Source of the DNA: Rhodospirillales bacterium
GTDB lineage: Bacteria > Pseudomonadota > Alphaproteobacteria > Rhodospirillales > JABHCV01
Assembly (NCBI GenBank): GCA_016776705.1
Contig: JADHSW010000137.1
Location: forward strand, 1-8,099
Reading direction: 5' to 3'
Length of the DNA: 8,099 nucleotides
The first letter of the stretch is position 1. The number at the start of each line of letters is the position of its first letter. A model generated the notes under the pieces. That model was not told where the DNA came from and made no database searches. It was given only the letters and a program-made list of their open reading frames with translations. Of this stretch, positions 6,703 through 8,099 are shown piece by piece. Position numbers and translations under genes: made by a program.

Positions 6703-6797
6703 CGCTTTCATGGCTATTTTACAACGCCAAATTCAGCTGAATGCGTACCTATATATATGTATGAGGAAAAAGCACGCCGAAACACCACTCGAGCGCC

Positions 6798-6826
6798 TTG
6801 CAAGGCTGGGGGCTTTGGGCTAGTCT
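6798..6826 (+). promoter_or_regulatory. Probable promoter of tRNA-Ser
   Basis: TTGCAA (6798-6803) and TAGTCT (6821-6826) are separated by exactly 17 nt and would start transcription about 24 nt before the mature tRNA 5' end. The -10 box matches consensus at only three of six positions. The G-rich spacer and the cytosine-rich stretch after the -10 box resemble other stable-RNA promoters. The placement supports the call more than the sequence match does. Confidence 0.45.
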
Positions 6827-6856
6827 CCGCCCGCTCTGACCATGGGATAACGATGC

Positions 6857-6946
6857 GGAGAGGTGCCAGAGTGGTCGAATGGGGCGGTCTCGAAAACCGT
6901 TGTTCCTTCACGGGAACCGAGGGTTCGAATCCCTCTCTCTCCGCCA
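6857..6946 (+). tRNA. tRNA-Ser(CGA), with encoded CCA
   Basis: The acceptor stem pairs GGAGAGG (6857-6863) with TCTCTCC (6936-6942), including one G-T pair at its inner end, then discriminator G and an encoded CCA (6944-6946). The anticodon loop CTCGAAA (6889-6895) carries CGA at 6891-6893, reading the serine codon UCG. A long class II variable arm (GTTCC paired with GGAAC) is diagnostic of serine, leucine or tyrosine tRNAs and fits serine. The T arm is GAGGG-TTCGAAT-CCCTC (6919-6935). An integrase gene lies about 110 bp downstream, so the 3' half of this gene is the likely attachment site of an integrated element. Confidence 0.97.
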
Positions 6947-6975
6947 TTTATTTATATAAAACAATGTATTATTCT

Positions 6976-7017
6976 AAGCCGGTTGTCCGAACAGGACAGC
7001 CGGTTTATACTGTTTTT
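6976..7017 (+). terminator. Intrinsic terminator of tRNA-Ser
   Basis: The strand folds into a 13-bp stem (6976-6988 with 6994-7006, two G-T pairs) around the loop GAACA. The core pairs CCGGTTGTCC with GGACAGCCGG. A T-rich stretch ending in TTTTT (7012-7016) follows. It begins 30 nt after the CCA end, as expected for a tRNA transcript terminator. It also overlaps the possible integrase promoter. Confidence 0.75.
6983..7011 (+). promoter_or_regulatory. Possible integrase promoter inside the tRNA terminator
   Basis: TTGTCC (6983-6988, four of six) and TATACT (7006-7011, five of six) are separated by exactly 17 nt, and the predicted start is about 37 nt before the integrase ATG. Both boxes lie within the tRNA terminator hairpin. 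Only the sequence match supports this; there is no independent evidence of activity. Confidence 0.4.
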
Positions 7018-7054
7018 CCAGTATGTTTCCAAGTTGGACGAAGGTCTGGAAAGA

Positions 7055-7912
7055 ATGGCTAACGGCGTCTCCATAAAACAACGCAAAAAGAAGGGCGGTG
7101 AAACCGTATGGGGACTACGCGTCCGCCGAAAGGGGCATTTCCATTCGGACACATTCTTGACCAAGACAGCGGCTGTAAAAGCGGGGAACAAAATCGCCGC
7201 CCAGATGGATGATGGAACCTACGTTCGCAAAGGCGCAATATCAGACCAAATCACCTTGGCTCAGGCATTGGACAAATTTCTCAACGAGCTTCCCATAGAG
7301 ACAGAGCGGCAGCGCACGTATAAGGGCGACAAAGCCTCTCACGCCACGCAAATCAAGAAGTTCAAGTTTGCCAAACTCCCACTCACGCTAATCAGGAAGA
7401 GCCATATCCGTGATTTTCGTGAAAAGAGAAAAAATGATTGCAGCCCGAACACCGTCAACAACAACTTGAACACAATCTCAAAGATATTCAGCCATGCTAT
7501 CGACGAATGGGATATTTTGACAAAAAACCCTGTAAAGGGCGTGAAGAAGGTAGAAAAACCTCTTCCCAGAAATCGTCGGCTGGAGGAGGGAGAAGAAGAA
7601 ACCATTCTTCGAGAAGCTCGTAAACGAACCAAGCAACCGTGGTTTGCGCCACTTATAGAGTTCCTTTTAGCAACCGGTATGCGCCTCGGAGAGGTTTCAT
7701 ACATTTCTCCGGATCAGGTCTTTCTGGAAAAACGACAGGTATATTTGGAAAAAACCAAAACAGACTATCCCCGCCATGTACCCCTACCAGAAAGGGCTGC
7801 TGCGATACTCGAAGAGTTCAAACCCCTATGGGGAAAAGAACGGGTCTTTCACGTCACTTCAAACACAGCAAGTTCAGCTTGGCTGGAATTCAAGTCTGAT
7901 CTTCAGAAATAA
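7055..7912 (+). CDS. Tyrosine recombinase/integrase, truncated by in-frame stops
   Basis: This is a phage- or island-type integrase that would recombine the element with the tRNA-Ser site. The N-terminal 65 residues are basic and resemble an arm-type DNA-binding region (KQRKKKGGETVWGLRVRRKG). The core-binding domain spans about 66-165, including SPNTVNNNLNTISKIFSHAI. The catalytic domain starts near 170 and shows box I, LLATGMRLGEVSYISPDQV, with catalytic Arg210, then the active-site lysine Lys235 in EKTKTDYPRHVPL. The frame stops at residue 285, before the HxxR, GH and tyrosine boxes, so this product alone could not catalyse strand exchange. The ATG at 7055-7057 is chosen because GGAAAGA precedes it and MANGVSIKQR is a typical start; the frame is open upstream into the tRNA gene, which is not meaningful. 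Codon use is visibly richer in A and T than in the minus-strand cluster, which fits horizontal origin. Confidence 0.88.
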   Translation: MANGVSIKQRKKKGGETVWGLRVRRKGHFHSDTFLTKTAAVKAGNKIAAQMDDGTYVRKGAISDQITLAQALDKFLNELPIETERQRTYKGDKASHATQIKKFKFAKLPLTLIRKSHIRDFREKRKNDCSPNTVNNNLNTISKIFSHAIDEWDILTKNPVKGVKKVEKPLPRNRRLEEGEEETILREARKRTKQPWFAPLIEFLLATGMRLGEVSYISPDQVFLEKRQVYLEKTKTDYPRHVPLPERAAAILEEFKPLWGKERVFHVTSNTASSAWLEFKSDLQK

Positions 7913-7925
7913 TGATTTCTGAAGA
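7900..7925. repeat. Perfect inverted repeat carrying the integrase stop codons
   Basis: TCTTCAGAAAT (7900-7910) and ATTTCTGAAGA (7915-7925) are exact reverse complements separated by AATG. The tandem in-frame stops TAA (7910-7912) and TGA (7913-7915) lie at its centre. Removing 18 nt (7910-7927) restores one open frame across the lesion. The possible insert can also be written as 13 nt flanked by AGAAA copies (7905-7909 and 7923-7927). No T-run follows, so it is not a good intrinsic terminator. Confidence 0.85.
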
Positions 7926-8099
7926 AAGACCTTCACCTTCATGACTTAAGCCATGAAGGAATCTCGGCCTTGTTCGAGATGAAGAACAGCAAGAAGGAAC
8001 CACTGCTTACTGTCGCCCATATTAGGCTAATCACTGGCCACAAAGACATAAACACGTTGGTAAATGTCTACGCAAATTTTTCGGCTGAGGTGGTTGTGG
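7916..8099 (+). pseudogene. C-terminal catalytic remnant of the integrase (same frame, after stops; runs off window)
   Basis: In the same frame as the truncated integrase, the sequence after TAA TGA translates without interruption to the window end. It contains the missing family boxes: HDLSHEGIS, where the family has HxLRHE-like residues, then HIRLITGHKD with the second conserved histidine, and NVYANF with the expected nucleophilic tyrosine. No start codon with a good ribosome site begins it, so it is best read as the detached tail of the upstream gene. The box II arginine reads as serine (AGC, one base from CGC), a second sign of decay. The true end lies outside the window. Confidence 0.85.

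Larger units (their letters stand above)
6544..6856. other. Divergent intergenic region between rplU and tRNA-Ser
   Basis: These 313 bases hold no convincing gene. They contain the rplU leader and promoter on the minus strand and the probable tRNA promoter on the plus strand. Between the two promoters lies an AT-rich patch with a perfect 12-bp palindrome, ATTCAGCTGAAT (6731-6742), followed by TATATATA (about 6750-6757). Reading frames that cross this region on the plus strand have no family resemblance and are chance openings. Confidence 0.6.

Noticed and set aside
6863..7054. N-terminal extension of the integrase frame into the tRNA-Ser gene
   Set aside because: The extra 64 codons would be translated from tRNA and terminator sequence. 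The ATG at 7055 has a ribosome site and gives a typical integrase N-terminus.
5800..7062. Long plus-strand open frame of 420 codons across rpmA, rplU, the intergenic region and the tRNA gene
   Set aside because: It is antisense to L27 and L21, which are certain, and runs through a tRNA. Its translation resembles no family, so it is a chance opening caused by GC-rich sequence.
7900..7925. Inverted repeat as an intrinsic terminator of a naturally short integrase
   Set aside because: The stem is AT-rich and no T-run follows on the plus strand. The same frame continues afterwards with integrase boxes, so a lesion explains it better.
1..8099. CRISPR array, toxin-antitoxin pair, insertion sequence or retron-like structure
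   Set aside because: I found no regularly spaced repeats, no small gene pair and no transposase or reverse transcriptase motifs on either strand.

Overview
The window looks like a piece of an alphaproteobacterial chromosome, most likely from the Rhodospirillales or a near relative. The basis is the gene order rplU-rpmA-obgE-proB-proA-nadD-rsfS-rlmH, the NadD signature WWLVSPQNPLK, the long Ala/Lys-rich tail on L21 and the moderate GC content. The genus cannot be fixed from this sequence alone.

Right to centre (about 6700 down to 803, minus strand) is a densely packed housekeeping cluster. A strong sigma70-type promoter (TTGACA, 16-nt spacer, TATATT) drives rplU and rpmA through a leader of about 120 nt with three potential hairpins. 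A clear intrinsic terminator follows rpmA. obgE, proB and proA are then joined by two ATGA start/stop overlaps, nadD overlaps the end of proA, and rsfS and rlmH follow. The set combines ribosomal proteins (L21, L27), ribosome assembly and silencing factors (ObgE, RsfS), a 23S rRNA methyltransferase (RlmH), the first two steps of proline synthesis (ProB, ProA) and NAD synthesis (NadD).

Left edge (1-715, minus strand) is the N-terminal part of an aldehyde:ferredoxin oxidoreductase family protein, a tungsten-pterin type enzyme. It runs off the window. A perfect 14-bp AT-rich palindrome lies in the 87-bp gap upstream of it.

Right end (about 6798-8099, plus strand) starts with a tRNA-Ser(CGA) gene that has its own probable promoter and terminator. 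Immediately downstream is a tyrosine recombinase (phage or island integrase). This is the usual layout of a mobile element integrated at a tRNA 3' end, so the island boundary is probably at the tRNA. The integrase looks dead: two tandem in-frame stops (TAA TGA) lie in a perfect 11-bp-arm inverted repeat just before the C-terminal catalytic boxes. The same frame continues beyond them with recognisable boxes, but the HxxR arginine reads as serine.

I see no clear new multi-gene system. The observations most worth checking are the integrase lesion, a possible ATA start codon on rsfS, the structured rplU leader, and the terminator just upstream of obgE that leaves no room for a separate promoter.
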